Assembly: GCA_030278955.1 (NCBI GenBank) | Contig: JAOANR010000005.1 | Coordinates: 310,001 to 374,000, forward strand | DNA: 64,000 bases | From: Hygrophila difformis | Taxonomy: Eukaryota; Streptophyta; Magnoliopsida; Lamiales; Acanthaceae | Direction: 5' to 3' | Shown: positions 22,626 to 34,795 of the stretch, in pieces | How the letters are laid out: every line of letters begins with the position of its first letter | Numbering within the stretch: position 1 is the first letter of the stretch | Translations under genes and position numbers: made by a program | The notes under the pieces: generated by a model | The model's input: the letters and a program-made list of their open reading frames with translations, nothing else | The model's database searches: none | Told to the model about the DNA's origin: nothing

Positions 22626-23720
22626 TGTCACACCCAAAGTTTCAAATCAAGCCCTGAACCATTCCATAACTCTTAGACCTTATATATGGCGGCCAACCTC
22701 TAATTCTTCCGAGTGACCTCTATAAAAGCATTTAAAAGAAAGCAGTAAGGAATGCATTTTAAAATCCTATCTCTCAGAAGTTTTAAAAGTTATCTCATTC
22801 CGCTAGTATAAAAGAGCCCCCGGTCTTGGTGACCAGATGCAGATCAAGAACTCCCCAATTACCTGCAAATCTCAAGTGCTCACAAATATCTGGGTGGTTA
22901 TGAGATACAAACTAAATGAAACAGACTAATAAATTAATCTATTCCGGATGTACTCACTCAGGACTCGAAACTAAGCTTTGGCAGAAGATGATAGTAGTTG
23001 AAAGAATACTCAACCCTATCTTAGGAAATAACCAAGGCCTACATGTTGTTCCTCTAGTATTATTTATCACATCTCATCTGAATCCAAGTAGAAACTGATT
23101 TGATGCAATATCTAATATAAGATTTCCAACATACAGCAATTTTGAGAAAACAATTGATATTTGAAAATCATTCCATACACAGGTACTAAACTCTCAATTA
23201 AAACACAGATCCTTTCAGTCTAGGTGAGACCTAATCGCTGACTCTGCTTCTAGATTCTCAAAATCTACCCCAGTAGAAGATGAATTAATCATAACTGCGA
23301 AATTATCCCTTACTCAGATCCGGATTTTATAAAGTGATTTTTGTAGAAATTTATTATGCAACATCTGATTTAGATCAAGACTTCTATGTCCAAGGATAAT
23401 GATCCCCAAAATAATATGACCACAATATCTACATAATAATATCATGCATACATGTATAAGAGAAGATAAAATAAAACACCCCAAAATATATGGTGGGATT
23501 AGACAGAATTTGATACACAAAGATGGATTAGCCTTGAGAAAAGAATAATTTGGCTAAAAAGAGTGCCAGAAATAACTGGGGTTATTCGGACTGCAAACAT
23601 CTGCTTTCCAGTTCCCAATTATTCCAGATGGAATGATTTTTTAGACAGAAAGGAATTCCAAGTGACGTTGACCGCCGTCATTCAGCTCATTTTTGTCTAT
23701 GAAAGGAAGAAAAACCCACA
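22626..23720 (-). mobile_element. Possible solo LTR of a gypsy-type element
   Basis: Starts TGTCACACCCAAAG on the plus strand, so the minus strand ends GGGTGTGACA, a usual gypsy LTR end. Inside, the plus strand has GGATGTACTCACTCAGGAC, similar in position to the TTACTCAG phrase in the LTRs of elements A and B. No internal domain, PBS or second LTR was found and the other boundary is not fixed. Confidence 0.3.
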
Positions 23721-23850
23721 TATTTTCTTACTGTAATATTTCTCGATTAATGTTGGTCGACATCATTTAAAAATACTACAGCTTGAATTCAGGTTTTCAA
23801 ATTAAGATAAGGAAAAGAAAACTGTATCTAATTAGGAATTGACTGAGTGG

Positions 23851-23990
23851 CTAATCGTTATCCCTGTGAAGAGACCTTTTGCCCATAGCTTCCACCAATC
23901 TCTAATCAAACCATGCAAAATAACGAGCAATAATTAATACACAGAAGACGAGCTAATCGTTATCCCGGTGAAGGGACCCTTTTGCCAATA
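23851..23990 (+). repeat. Imperfect direct duplication
   Basis: GCTAATCGTTATCCCTGTGA...CCTTTTGCC at about 23851 recurs as GCTAATCGTTATCCCGGTGA...CCCTTTTGCC at about 23951, spaced about 100 bp. Confidence 0.7.
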
Positions 23991-24039
23991 TTGATCTGTG
24001 TTATTCTTTATTACCCATTCATACACACAATAAAAAGAA

Positions 24040-26160
24040 AAGATAAAATTAAAAGAATGTTTTTGGTATTGTGTGAGGGTTAATCACACAATAATTTTGA
24101 CACTAATGGGTTGAGATGTGTATTGGATAAAATTAGATGTGATGGGCCTAAGCCCAATACACCCATGCAACTTACACAGCTCAACAAAATAAAATATTTT
24201 TGGAGTTTTGAAATAAAAAGAGATCAATTCGGTTTAATAAATTAGACGCGGTATAAACCGCATCCCTTAAACCGCATTGAGTATGCATGAGAAATGAAGT
24301 ATTTCCTTACTCATAATTAGTCATTGCAAGGATGCGAAATAACCCTTCTAATGCGGTTTGTCAATTCAATGCGGTATAAACCGCATTGGACAAACCGAAT
24401 TGATGGGGATATAAAAAATAGTGTTGTTTATTTTCTCCCTCAATGCGGTTTCTTGCAATTCGGTTTACGCAATGCGGTTTATACCGCATTGCCCATTAAA
24501 CCGAATTGCCTCCTGAAACCGCATTGCATGGAATTTTTTTCACAAATGTAATTTTTGATTCACAAATACTGAATGCGGGTTCTAAGCTGAATGCGGTTTA
24601 TGATAGATGGGATTGACCCTATCACTCATTTCACATCAGTGTCATCTCGCAGCCATACTTGTGAATATTTTGTGGTTATCTATAATTATGCATGCACAAT
24701 GGGTAATAGCATGAATTAAACCCTAAAACTACAAACATGAAATTCAAAGGTTAATCTACCTAAAACAGCCTAAAAATTTAAGAACTACTTGCATAAATAA
24801 GAACACTTAAATAATCTAAGGGAGCACAAATCAAAGATCTAGAACAAGAAATATAAAGTAAGGCATTAAAAATCTAACAAGCCTTAAGTTATCAAAAACC
24901 TAAGAGCACTTATTTGAAGCTCTAAGGCATAAAACAACTACAAACCCACTAAACATGCATTTATTGAGAATGAAAGCCAACTAGGAACACATTAAATGAA
25001 ACCTAGTAGAGACAAACATTCATTCTAACATTTATTGCTAAGGAAAGCATTTAAAGAGTGTCAAACACATGAAACAAAACCCATTTCTGGAATTTTTTCC
25101 TTGTATTAACACTTGAAAGCAAGACAAATAACCCAAAACCACCATTAGATTGAAGGTATGGTTTATTCTAACTAAAAAGCATGTAAAGAGTATGGAAAAT
25201 GGCTACACTAGAAGGTAGTAACAAGCTTCTAACAACTAAACTATGGTGAAAACAACTAAAACTAAGCTAAAATGCATGAAAAATAAACTAACTACCTACC
25301 TACCTAACCCTTAAGGGGTGAAGAACCTTATGCCCTTGTTCTTTTTGTCCCTTGGCCGAATGTCAAAGTGTGTAAGAAGTATCTTCAAGTGTTGGTGAGG
25401 TTCAGCTTTTATACTCCTTCTTAGAACCCTAGGCCCATCGGGCCCCATTAACAGTAGCATGCATTCTTCACGTGTTCCACAGCTTCATCCGAATGCAATT
25501 TCAAACTCAATTCGGTCTCCTCAATCAATTCGGTATAAACCGCATTGGTGCATCCGAATGCAATTTCAAACTCATTGGTGCATACTTCCTTAATGCGGTT
25601 TTAATTCGCATCTTGGAAACCGCATTGGCTATTCCGCATTGCATGTCTTGCTGCTTGACTCCTTTTTGGCTTGATGCAATGCGGTTTATATGTCAATGCG
25701 GTATAAACCGCATTGCATAATATCGCATTGAATACTTCTCGTTTTGTTGCTGGGTTTCTTCCTTCAATGCGGTTTCAAGGTCAATGCGGTATATACCGCA
25801 TTGAAGAAATCGCACTGGGTATTTCGCATGTCCTCTTCTACACTTGGCTATTTTTCTTCTTCTCTTCAGACGCAATGCGATTTATGTGGGCAATGCGGTG
25901 CGGTGTAAACCGCATTCCTTCTCAACACTTAACCAAAAATTTAGTTTGTGGGATTTTTATTCTTCTTCCCATCTTTTTGATTTTTGTGGGCTATTTCATT
26001 CTTTTGCCCATCTTTTTCATGTTGGATTTTTCTAACACAAATATAATTAAAATTGCATATTTTTGTATTTTTCAATACCAGCTTATTATTTATACAAACT
26101 TGCAAATATTTGTCAAATTTAGCTGCTGCTTATTTAAATAAGAACGGAATGCGATCAAAT
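24040..26160. repeat. Non-coding repeat with clustered AATGCGGT/ACCGCATT palindromes
   Basis: Two clusters (about 24240-24600 and 25480-25920) contain many copies of AATGCGGT and ACCGCATT, often facing each other across four bases (24368-24387, 24470-24491, 25694-25715, and a perfect 22 bp palindrome at 25782-25803). Between them is non-coding sequence resembling the interior of large non-coding retroelements. The clusters could be the degenerate LTRs of such an element, but they do not align simply end to end. ORFs in this area are shadows of the repeats. Confidence 0.6.
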
Positions 26161-26253
26161 GCCCATGTTTGGACATGGTAATATATTGAAAATAATGGTC
26201 AATTTTGGCCATTATCACCTTGTCGTGGATATAGGTAGTCTAACCTGCTCTAT

Positions 26254-26420
26254 CACTACTAGAAAAATTGAGGATTTGGTAACTAATGAATTTCGGGTCG
26301 ATAAACAGTGGCAGCTAACGAATTTCGATCGCTAATCTTTTTAGTAATCAAATTTTACCAAAAATTTTTGATTGCTAAAACAGAAATTCTTGTGATGTAT
26401 TGTATCCCTTTCACCACTCC
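26254..26420 (+). mobile_element. CACTA transposon terminus
   Basis: CACTACTAGAAAAATTG starts at 26254, the usual terminal sequence of plant CACTA (En/Spm) elements. Inside are repeated short words around AACGAATTTCG, ATTTCGATCGC and AAATTTTACCAAAAATTTTTG, like the subterminal repeats that bind transposase. No opposite TAGTG end and no transposase were seen in the window, so it is an isolated or very degenerate end. Confidence 0.55.
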
Positions 26421-26470
26421 CACGAGAGATTTGTTTCAGATCCACCCTCCACACTCCTCCTACCAACACA

Positions 26471-26497
26471 CCCCCCCCCCCCCCCCCCCCCCCCCCC
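26471..26497 (+). repeat. Poly-C tract (27 C)
   Basis: An uninterrupted run of 27 C after ACCAACACA and before AAATG. The complementary G27 could form G-quadruplexes. Such tracts are rare in plant genomes and prone to length error. Confidence 0.9.
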
Positions 26498-26499
26498 AA

Positions 26500-27650
26500 A
26501 TGTTACGGTCATATCTAACTCAAAACTCTGTTTTGCAGTTATACTAATTATATTTTATAACTAAATTTAAATGTTTTTTTAGTATCCATCACCAACTTAA
26601 AACACATTTCCATATACATTGAATATTACATTTTTTTTTTCGGAGAAATGAATATTACATTGTGATTCTATTTAATATTCATATAATATTTCATTTATCA
26701 ATTTATTTTCACACATTTTTGGATATATCACATATTTATTTTATGTATTTAAAATGATTTAATTAAAATTTCTAGTTATTACGTGTATCTGTATTTATGT
26801 ACACTAATAATTATTTTTATATCAAAATTGCTTCCTTAATATTTAATTAATTTTATTTAATAGTAAATAAATATTAAAAACAAGATTATAAATAAATGAT
26901 GTTAAAAAATAATTTATTTAAAACAATTGATGACTCATAAATCATGCTTTTCCACAAATGGTCAATTAAAGCATTGAGGAATGTTATATGTGCATCTTTA
27001 TCTTGAATTTTTCTTAAATTGAGCTAATTGATCGATTACTTCATTCACCATTTCAACATCTAGGATCGAAAAACTTCTCTTGCTTCTTGGGTGAGTATAT
27101 TAAGATATCATTCACAAATCATCCTTCCTTTAACAATTTGCGAACATTGCAAATATACCTTCATGATTAAAAGAAAATAGATGGAAAACTAAAAGCAAAA
27201 TGGTTGTGAATTGAAAGCCAAAAAAATGAAAAACGAAAAAAGAAAAGAAAATAATGGTTACGCCGGTGGTGAATAGTGCATAGCAATAAAATGCGATGCA
27301 CTGTTGAAGAACCCTAAATAGAAGGATATCGGGATCCATTTTCGTGGCGGCATTGGAGCGACCGCTCCGTCATTGTTGGCGTCCAACACCATTTTTCAGT
27401 AGGCGTGTAGGTGGTCTAATCCTTCTGCCGTCAACTGCTCAATCACCTTCACCGGAAAAATTCCCAATCAGCAAAGGGCGAAAATACAGAAATCAATTAA
27501 ACCACTAAAACTCACTACAATTATAAATTCCTCAATTTCAGGGGTCAATTCCAATGATTTAACTTTCCAAGAAAAAAATAAATAAATAAATAATATTAAA
27601 GTGAGAACCCAGGATAAATTAAAAAAGGAAAAGAAAAAAAAATACGTCTT
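26500..27650. other. AT-rich intergenic
   Basis: No gene recognised. A more GC-balanced patch at 27240-27480 (GGCGGCATTGGAGCGACCGC and neighbours) stands out but has no coding frame I recognise. Confidence 0.4.
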
Positions 27651-27654
27651 TGTT

Positions 27655-30600
27655 TAGTTGTTTGGACTTTGGTGACGGCTGTCGCAAATGAATTAGAGGA
27701 TATGAACCTCGTTGCTATCGTATCCGAGGTGAACATGATCGAATCCAATTCGAAGGAATGGTATATTGATTCTGAGGCCGCTAGGCATGTATGCAGCCAA
27801 AGGAGCCATTTTTCAACATTTGATCCACTATACAGCAACCTCGATAGTGGTGGATGTTCAAGGGAAAGGAAGCATAAAACTGAAGATGACTTCCGGAAAA
27901 GTTCTAACGCTAAAGGATGTCTTGTATGTGCCAGAAGTTCGCAAGAATCTTGTGTCCATACATGCTAAACAAAGGTGGCTTTAGGGCCGTGTATGAGTCC
28001 GACAAGGTTATTTTGTCAAAATCTGAAGTCTTTGTTGGGAAAGGATATGCTAACTGAAGGGTTGTTCAAATTAAATGTAATGCCTATTGTTGACAATAAG
28101 AATATTTCTTCTGCTTACTTGCTTGAGTCTCAAATGTATGGCATGACAAATTGGGTCATGTTAATTTTGATTCGATACGTCGATTAATTAACTTGAATCA
28201 TATCCCAACATTCCAAATCGACTCAAAACACAAATGTGAAATTTGTGTTGAGGCAAAATTAACAAGAACATCATTTCAATCAGTGCAGCGAAACACTGAA
28301 CCATCCGAACTAATCCATACCGATGTTTGTGATTTGAAAAATGTTCAAACACGAGGGGGCAATAAATATTTTATTACTTTTATTGACGATAGCACAAAAT
28401 ATTGTTATGTATTTTTGCTAAAGAGCAAAGATGAAGTTCTTGAAAAATTTATTCTTTACAAAAATGAAGTAGAAAATCAACTCGGTAGAAGAATAAAATG
28501 ATTAAGAAGTGATAGAGGTGGTGAATATCTAGTACCAATTGGTAATTTTTGCGCACAACATGGAATTATTCATGAAGTGACTGCACCTTATTCACCTCAA
28601 TCCAACGGAGTAGCCGAACAGAAAGATAGAACATTAAAAGAAATGATGAATGCAATGTTACTAAGTTTGGGACTACCTCCCAATATGTGGGGAGAAGCTA
28701 TCTTGTCAGGAAACTATTTATTAAATAGAATTCCTCGACAAACCAAAGACAAGACTCCATATGAATTATGAAAAGGAAAGAGACCACCCTACAAATTCTT
28801 AAGAGTGTGGCGGTGTCTCGCAAAGGTAGCAGTGCCTGCACCGAAAACTGTAAAAATTGGTCCTAAAACGGTGGACTGCATATTTATCGATTATGCACAT
28901 AATAGTAGTGCGTATCGCTTTCTTGTGTATGATTCGAAAATACCGGATATACACAAAAATTCCATCATTGAATCAAGGAATGCATCTTTCTTCGAGACGA
29001 CATTTCCATATAAGTATACTAGTGAACACGAGTCTTCGTTAAAACGACTAACTGAAGATTCTCAAGACCAAACTACAGAACTAAGACGAAGCAAGAGAGT
29101 CAGAATTGAAAAGTCCTTTGGTGAGGATTTTGTGACATATTTGGTCGAAAAAGAACAACTTAAGTACGCTGAAGCAATGAGTTCACCGGATGGGCCTCTC
29201 TGGAAAGAAGCCATCAACAGTGAACTCGATTCTATCTTACATAATCATACGTGGGAATTAGTGGATCTCCCTCCGGAGAACAAGTGTTTAGTATCCAAAT
29301 GGGTCTTCAAACGGAAAATGAAAGCGGATGGAACAATTGATAAATACAAAGTAAGACTCGTGATTAAAGGATATAATTAGAGAGAAGGCATTGATTATTT
29401 TGACACATATTCACCGGTTTCATGGATAAAATTCTATGAGGATGATACTTGCTATTGCAGCCTTAAAGAATTTAGAAGTACATCAAATGGATGTAAAAAC
29501 AACTTTCCTGAATGGTGACTTAGACGAAAAAATTTATGTGGAACAACCCGAGGGATTCCAATCGCCATCAAATGGAAAGAAAGTTTGTAAACTAGTACAG
29601 TCACTATACGGCTTGAAACAGACTCCGAAGAAATGGCATGAAAAGTTTGATCATGCAATGACTTCTAGTGGCTTTAAAATTAACGAATGCGATAAGTGCA
29701 TTTTTACGTTAAAGAAATAGGAGATGACTATGTTATCTTATGTTTATATGTAGACGACATAATTATTGTTGGCAACAGTGAAAAAATGATCAAGTCTACA
29801 AAGAACATGTTAAACTCTAAATTTGACATGAAAGATTTGGGCGTTGCTGATCTCATCTTAGGAATTAAGATCATAAAAATATCAGACGGTCTAATATTGA
29901 GTCAAGCTCATTATATAGACAAAATACTTGATAAATTCAACAATGATGACAAGAGCATCGCCAGGACACCATTAGATAATAATGTTCATCTGTCCAAAAA
30001 TCGTGGAGAAGGTATTTCTCAGTTAGAGTAATCACAGATTATTGGAAGCCTGATGTATCTAATGAGTTGTATAAGACCAGATATTGCTTACGCCGTAAGT
30101 AAATTAAGTTCATATACGAGTAATCCAAGTCATGAACATTGGAGAGCGATAGTTAGATTACTTAGGTATCTAAGGCATACTCGGGACTTTGGTCTACATT
30201 ATACGAGATATCCATCCGTGTTAGAAGGGTACACGGATGCAAACTGGATATCAGATACGGAACACACAAAGAGTACAAGTGGCTACGTTTTCATGTTAGC
30301 CGGAGGCGCTGTGTCTTGGAAATCCTCAAGGCAAACTGTTATAGCCAGGTCTACGATGGAATCCGAATTCTTTGCATTAGACAAATGTGTCGAAGAGGCC
30401 GAATGGGTAAGAAACTTTTTAGAGGATATTCCAAAATAGGAAAAACATGTGCCACCTATCAGCATACATTGTGATAGACAATCCGTGATAGGAAGAGCAC
30501 AGAGTACTATGTACAATGGTAAGTCGAGACACATTCGTAGTCGACATAATACCATTAGACAATTGCTTTCAATCTGAATTATCTCAATTAACTATGTGAA

Positions 30601-30800
30601 GTCAAAAGATAATCTTGCGGATTCGTTAACTAAAGGTTTAAATAGAGAATCAATTGAAAAGTTGACAAAAGAAATGGGTATAAAGCCTTGGATTAATTAG
30701 TTCACGAAGGAAAACCCAACCTAGCTTACTAGAGATCCTAAGATCTAGGTTCAATGGGACAACATAACCCTGAGACTAAGTTAAGTCACTGTGGGGGGCA
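27655..30800 (+). mobile_element. Ty1/copia retrotransposon, 5'-truncated and decayed
   Basis: The domain order protease, GAG-pre-integrase, integrase core, reverse transcriptase, RNase H is the copia order. It starts near the end of gag; gag, PBS and 5' LTR are absent. Downstream of the coding part, GTGGGGGG at about 30791 is a likely polypurine tract, followed by sequence that may be the start of a 3' LTR, cut off by the assembly gap at 31060. Confidence 0.8.
27669..30700 (+). pseudogene. copia pol polyprotein remnant
   Basis: Reading in frame pieces gives: protease motif [12 protein letters not shown] (the usual catalytic DSG is DSE here, about 27764); a GAG-pre-integrase histidine region near 28140; integrase with HTDVCDL and [12 protein letters not shown] (28315-28400), and a stop at about 28499 before LRSDRGGEY; PYSPQSNGVAEQ near 28590; another stop at about 28769; reverse transcriptase KWVFKRKMKADG (29297), a stop at 29378, a frameshift near 29430, QMDVKTTFLNGDL (29486), LYGLKQTPKKWHEKF, and an intact YVDD box (29748); RNase H with [11 protein letters not shown] (30228) and [10 protein letters not shown]. 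At least five stops or shifts make it non-functional. In life it would process, integrate and copy the element. Confidence 0.85.
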
Positions 30801-31059
30801 ATCCTTCTACTCATTCCTGTCGCGAAACAGTGACATGATGATAAGGATAGCAAAAGATGCTTTAATGATATTTAAGTGAGTAAATGTAATACTCTAAAAC
30901 TTAAACTCATTCCCTTCTACTCAGCATAGTTATGATACTAAATTGACATTTAATAATGAAATTTGACATTCTGCTTCACTGTTGTATCTAATGATGTTTT
31001 GAAGAGCAATTCAATTATATGATACCATTGTCTTGTTTGAAGTATAGCAAATGCATCTA

Positions 31060-31559
31060 NNNNNNNNNNNNNNNNNNNNNNNNNNNNNNNNNNNNNNNNN
31101 NNNNNNNNNNNNNNNNNNNNNNNNNNNNNNNNNNNNNNNNNNNNNNNNNNNNNNNNNNNNNNNNNNNNNNNNNNNNNNNNNNNNNNNNNNNNNNNNNNNN
31201 NNNNNNNNNNNNNNNNNNNNNNNNNNNNNNNNNNNNNNNNNNNNNNNNNNNNNNNNNNNNNNNNNNNNNNNNNNNNNNNNNNNNNNNNNNNNNNNNNNNN
31301 NNNNNNNNNNNNNNNNNNNNNNNNNNNNNNNNNNNNNNNNNNNNNNNNNNNNNNNNNNNNNNNNNNNNNNNNNNNNNNNNNNNNNNNNNNNNNNNNNNNN
31401 NNNNNNNNNNNNNNNNNNNNNNNNNNNNNNNNNNNNNNNNNNNNNNNNNNNNNNNNNNNNNNNNNNNNNNNNNNNNNNNNNNNNNNNNNNNNNNNNNNNN
31501 NNNNNNNNNNNNNNNNNNNNNNNNNNNNNNNNNNNNNNNNNNNNNNNNNNNNNNNNNNN
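31060..31559. other. Assembly gap (500 N)
   Basis: Exactly 500 N, a conventional scaffold gap. Its right edge falls inside an LTR of the element B family, so the gap probably hides a repeated LTR that could not be assembled. Open frames spanning the N are artefacts. Confidence 0.98.
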
Positions 31560-31924
31560 ACAGAATATGTGGAATGAGCATGTGTGAGCACGATTCATGC
31601 ATGGGATTTTGGGGAACACTTATTTTGCTTTTAAATTTCGTACTTAGACTATATTATGAACGGGTCTGTTTAACCCGTGTTTTGGCCATGTCGGTCCCTT
31701 TTATATTTTCCGCTGCGATATTGTACTAAACTAAATATTTCCGCTGCACTATGCTATTATTATTTTCGAATTATATTGTATGGGCTATTTTGAATGCTTT
31801 AAATGTTTTAAATACTGCAATACCTAGCCTTGCATCTCTTTGGTAAGCTCGGAGAAACCGTGTCTTACTAGGGAGATGTGGCGGTGACATCCCGACCTGG
31901 GTGACCAAAAACCGGGGTGTTACA
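31560..31924 (+). mobile_element. 3' end of an element-B-family LTR
   Basis: Matches 56392-56758 almost base for base (a few substitutions and a 3 bp difference in an ATT run) and ends with the same CCGGGGTGTTACA terminus. No PBS follows: the next base belongs to the F-box sequence. So it is a solo LTR, or the 3' LTR of an element whose rest lies in the gap, inserted into the F-box gene. Confidence 0.85.
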
Positions 31925-32361
31925 TTATCTTGCTTGGATAGAAGAAGAAGACTTCTTAAGAAGATGGAAGGCTGATGCTTATCATCTAGGCCGGACTTCA
32001 AAAGGTCATATGCTTTCTTCTCATCTTTGCTGTCAACGAATGCTATGAGTGCAGGTTCAAGATTGAACATGTAATTTCCTGCATCCTGACATTCTTTGAT
32101 AAATCTCTCCTGGTTACTGGAATAAACGTTTTCTCTCCACCTCATGCAAGTTTCCAGATTAACTCTCTTAAAGACTAGAGGTGATTTGCTTGCTGTAAGA
32201 AATTGTGTGGATGTCTCTGAGACTTTAAGGAGTTCCCTCACACTAATTCTTCCCAGTCTTGACAAAATGTCTCCCAATAACTCAACAGGCAAGTCAATTA
32301 TTTGAGTTTCCAAGAGTTGAGGAATTCTAACATTTCTGTTTGGAAAAGAAAAGAAACACAA
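31925..32361 (-). pseudogene. F-box protein gene, 3' part cut off by an LTR
   Basis: Minus-strand frame with an F-box at its start (IDLPVELLGDILSRLGRISV, then LLKVSETSTQFLTASKSPLVFKRVNL) and a following region FIKECQDAGNYMF and DEKKAYDLLKSGL resembling the helical repeat tail of At2g35280-type F-box proteins. F-box proteins are substrate adaptors of SCF ubiquitin ligases; the target here is unknown. The likely exon begins at 32335 after a TTTCCAAACAG acceptor, so an upstream exon is expected. The frame runs straight into LTR sequence at 31924, which truncates the protein. Nothing of the C-terminus is visible left of the gap. Confidence 0.65.
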
Positions 32362-32699
32362 AATTCAGGGAAAGACAACAATTTGAAAGCTAGCTGAAAG
32401 ATTAAAGACCAAATTTTATTATCACTACCATGCTGCCTTACAAAATACAGCAGACTTGGATCACTGACCAAAATTACATCTAGCACTAGAATGACAATTA
32501 GAAAGCTTATTAGAAATATCATCCCTCTCCTTCTTCATCTGAAAAATCTTCAGCAAAGTTATGAATATATAAAGCTTCTTTTGCCAAATATAAAATCTAC
32601 TACTGCTCTAAAAATTAATCAAAGCTACTCAATGAATAGTGACTACTATGCAAATGGATCACTTATTTGATAACAGAGGTAGTATATATAATGGCAATT

Positions 32700-33170
32700 G
32701 TTAAAAAAAAATTACAATAGTCAGACCGTAACACCCATAACTGCACATGGAATACACCAAAATCCATTAAAAAGAAAAGGCGATGTGATCACTGCTTTTA
32801 ATACCCAACCCAAACAAATAATAGAAACCAGAAAAAAAAAGAAAAAAAAAGACATTTGCATTTCAAATAGGAACCCTAACCTTGCAAGCGGGGACCTCCG
32901 TTGGAAATCTACGACGACTTTCGTCACAAACAGGAGCACCACGAGCAGCCTCCACTTTGGTACCAGAACAATAGGTGGCGGCGACGACACCAGTGTCTTC
33001 CGGCGAATAAAATAGGGTGGTTTACCCAAGCAAACGAAGGTAACCTCTAGACAGTTGGGGATAGGGTGATGAGAAGAGCACAAATTGGGAGTTACTCTAG
33101 AATGGGAAAAGCGAATGGAAATGGGAAAATTGACTAGTTTCCATAAATCTAGATTGCAGTAAATCATAAT
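32700..33170 (-). other. Possible upstream exon/5' UTR of the F-box gene
   Basis: A GC-richer minus-strand block (33015-32880) ends with CTTGCAAG followed by GTTAGGG, a plausible splice donor, 0.5 kb upstream of the F-box exon. A minus frame of 148 codons covers it but ends in a poly-F run typical of non-coding sequence, so coding is not claimed. Confidence 0.3.
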
Positions 33171-34795
33171 TATTGACCTACCTAAAACACACTAAAAACA
33201 TTTTTCATTCCCTTAATTACTGTCATTTTACTCTAAAAAATACAACTAGCACACTAATTAATACCTTGGTTCCACCCATTCAGCCGGGGCTGAATCAGTA
33301 GGGGAACCACACCCCTTAATTTTTATAATCTAATCCTTGTCTAATCTTTATCCCAGTCTCATTAAACATACTTAAATTATTTAACAATTGGTCTTACTAG
33401 TAAAGTAGTCTAAGTCTTGGAACAATTGGGCATTAAAGATTCTTTTAATAATTAATCAAGTATTTAATTTAATCATATGGATAAATTCCATAATTTGGTC
33501 CAAAATAGAATTAATAATTAAATTCTCAAGTAATCATCATCTCAACGAATCATTCACAGCTTAATTAATAAATGACTAGTTTATGGGTGTCTAATCATTC
33601 TATCAATGGCCTTTATTCTTATAATCCATCCATTAACATTGGGTATCAAAAGATTTAATTCAAGTCTCCAATGATCTTATACTCATAATTTAATCTAATA
33701 AACTTAAATTATATATTAATTTCTTCCGTTAGAAAAAATTAGTCCAAGTATTAAAATCCTTTTATTTGGGACAACTTGGTAATAATGGAGCTGACCTTGA
33801 TTTCCACTAAATTAATTGGTTAAATATATTTTTAATTAAATCATATATGACTAATTTTATAACTTAATCCATGCCCAATATTATTTAATCTAACACCATT
33901 GTCGCTCTATTCGGATTTAATTATGCCTTATTGTTAATATTAGATTTATGGCTTTAAAATAACCCAACACTTGTTTGTCCAAATCCTCCAACTTAGTATA
34001 ATAATCTTGAGCTCCCAATGCTCTAATAAACAATGGCTAGTTAATAAAGTACTTAGGCATTTTGTTTTTCGATAAATTTCGCCGCTCATGAATTCCATAA
34101 TTAAATCGGCTAAGTATTTTAAATCAAATTATAGTGATAAATTTTACAACTTAACTCATGTCCAATACCTTTTATTTCAAAGCTTATATTAACTCTTTTA
34201 TTAAAAATTAAATAGCTTGTAACTTATTAGGGCTCTAATAAATAAATATTGTTTGGGGCTAAACCTTTCCTCGGAAACTCCATGGCATATTTAGAAGTTA
34301 AATATATTCGATTATTGATTAAGGATTTACAAATGGATAGTTATTATTCTCCTGACTAAATTAATTCAAGTTGGTAGTTCATAAATTTAATAAGTTATCC
34401 CATAATAATAAAGTCTGATATTTTTAATAAATGAATTAGATCACTATTTATATTACCTTAATTAAGTCTCATTTGTAGTCAAATCACCTTCCTGAATTCG
34501 TTATCGAGGATTTAGGTATAAGAATGACTAAATAATTATATTAAATTCCGCCTAAATAGTAATAACTAATTTATATGGATTTTAAATAATTCGCAATACA
34601 ATATAACTTAATACTTATAAGTTAATTTAAATGATTTTGCACTTACAAAGCTTTAATTCCTTAAAGTTAGTTTGTAACTAGGTTCGAATTAAATAAATTC
34701 ACGTTTCAAAAAAGTATCATTTCTTTTCCTCTTGTAAAAATCAAATTTATGACGAATTTTGAATATCTATTTATTAAAGTTTAAATTTTTCTTTA
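33171..34795. other. AT-rich intergenic repeat-like sequence
   Basis: No gene. Phrases such as ACTTAATCCATGCCCAATA (about 33865) and ACTTAACTCATGTCCAATA (about 34155) recur in similar surroundings, hinting at an old tandem or LTR-derived repeat that I cannot delimit. Confidence 0.35.

Noticed and set aside
24240..25920. CRISPR-like or riboswitch interpretation of the palindromes
   Set aside because: Eukaryotic genome; spacing irregular, no unique equal-length spacers.
30950..31729. Long frames across 31060-31559
   Set aside because: They consist of N translated as X; assembly gap.
32721..33167. 148-codon minus frame as a gene
   Set aside because: Contains a poly-Phe run from a simple repeat and no domain; treated as possible UTR.
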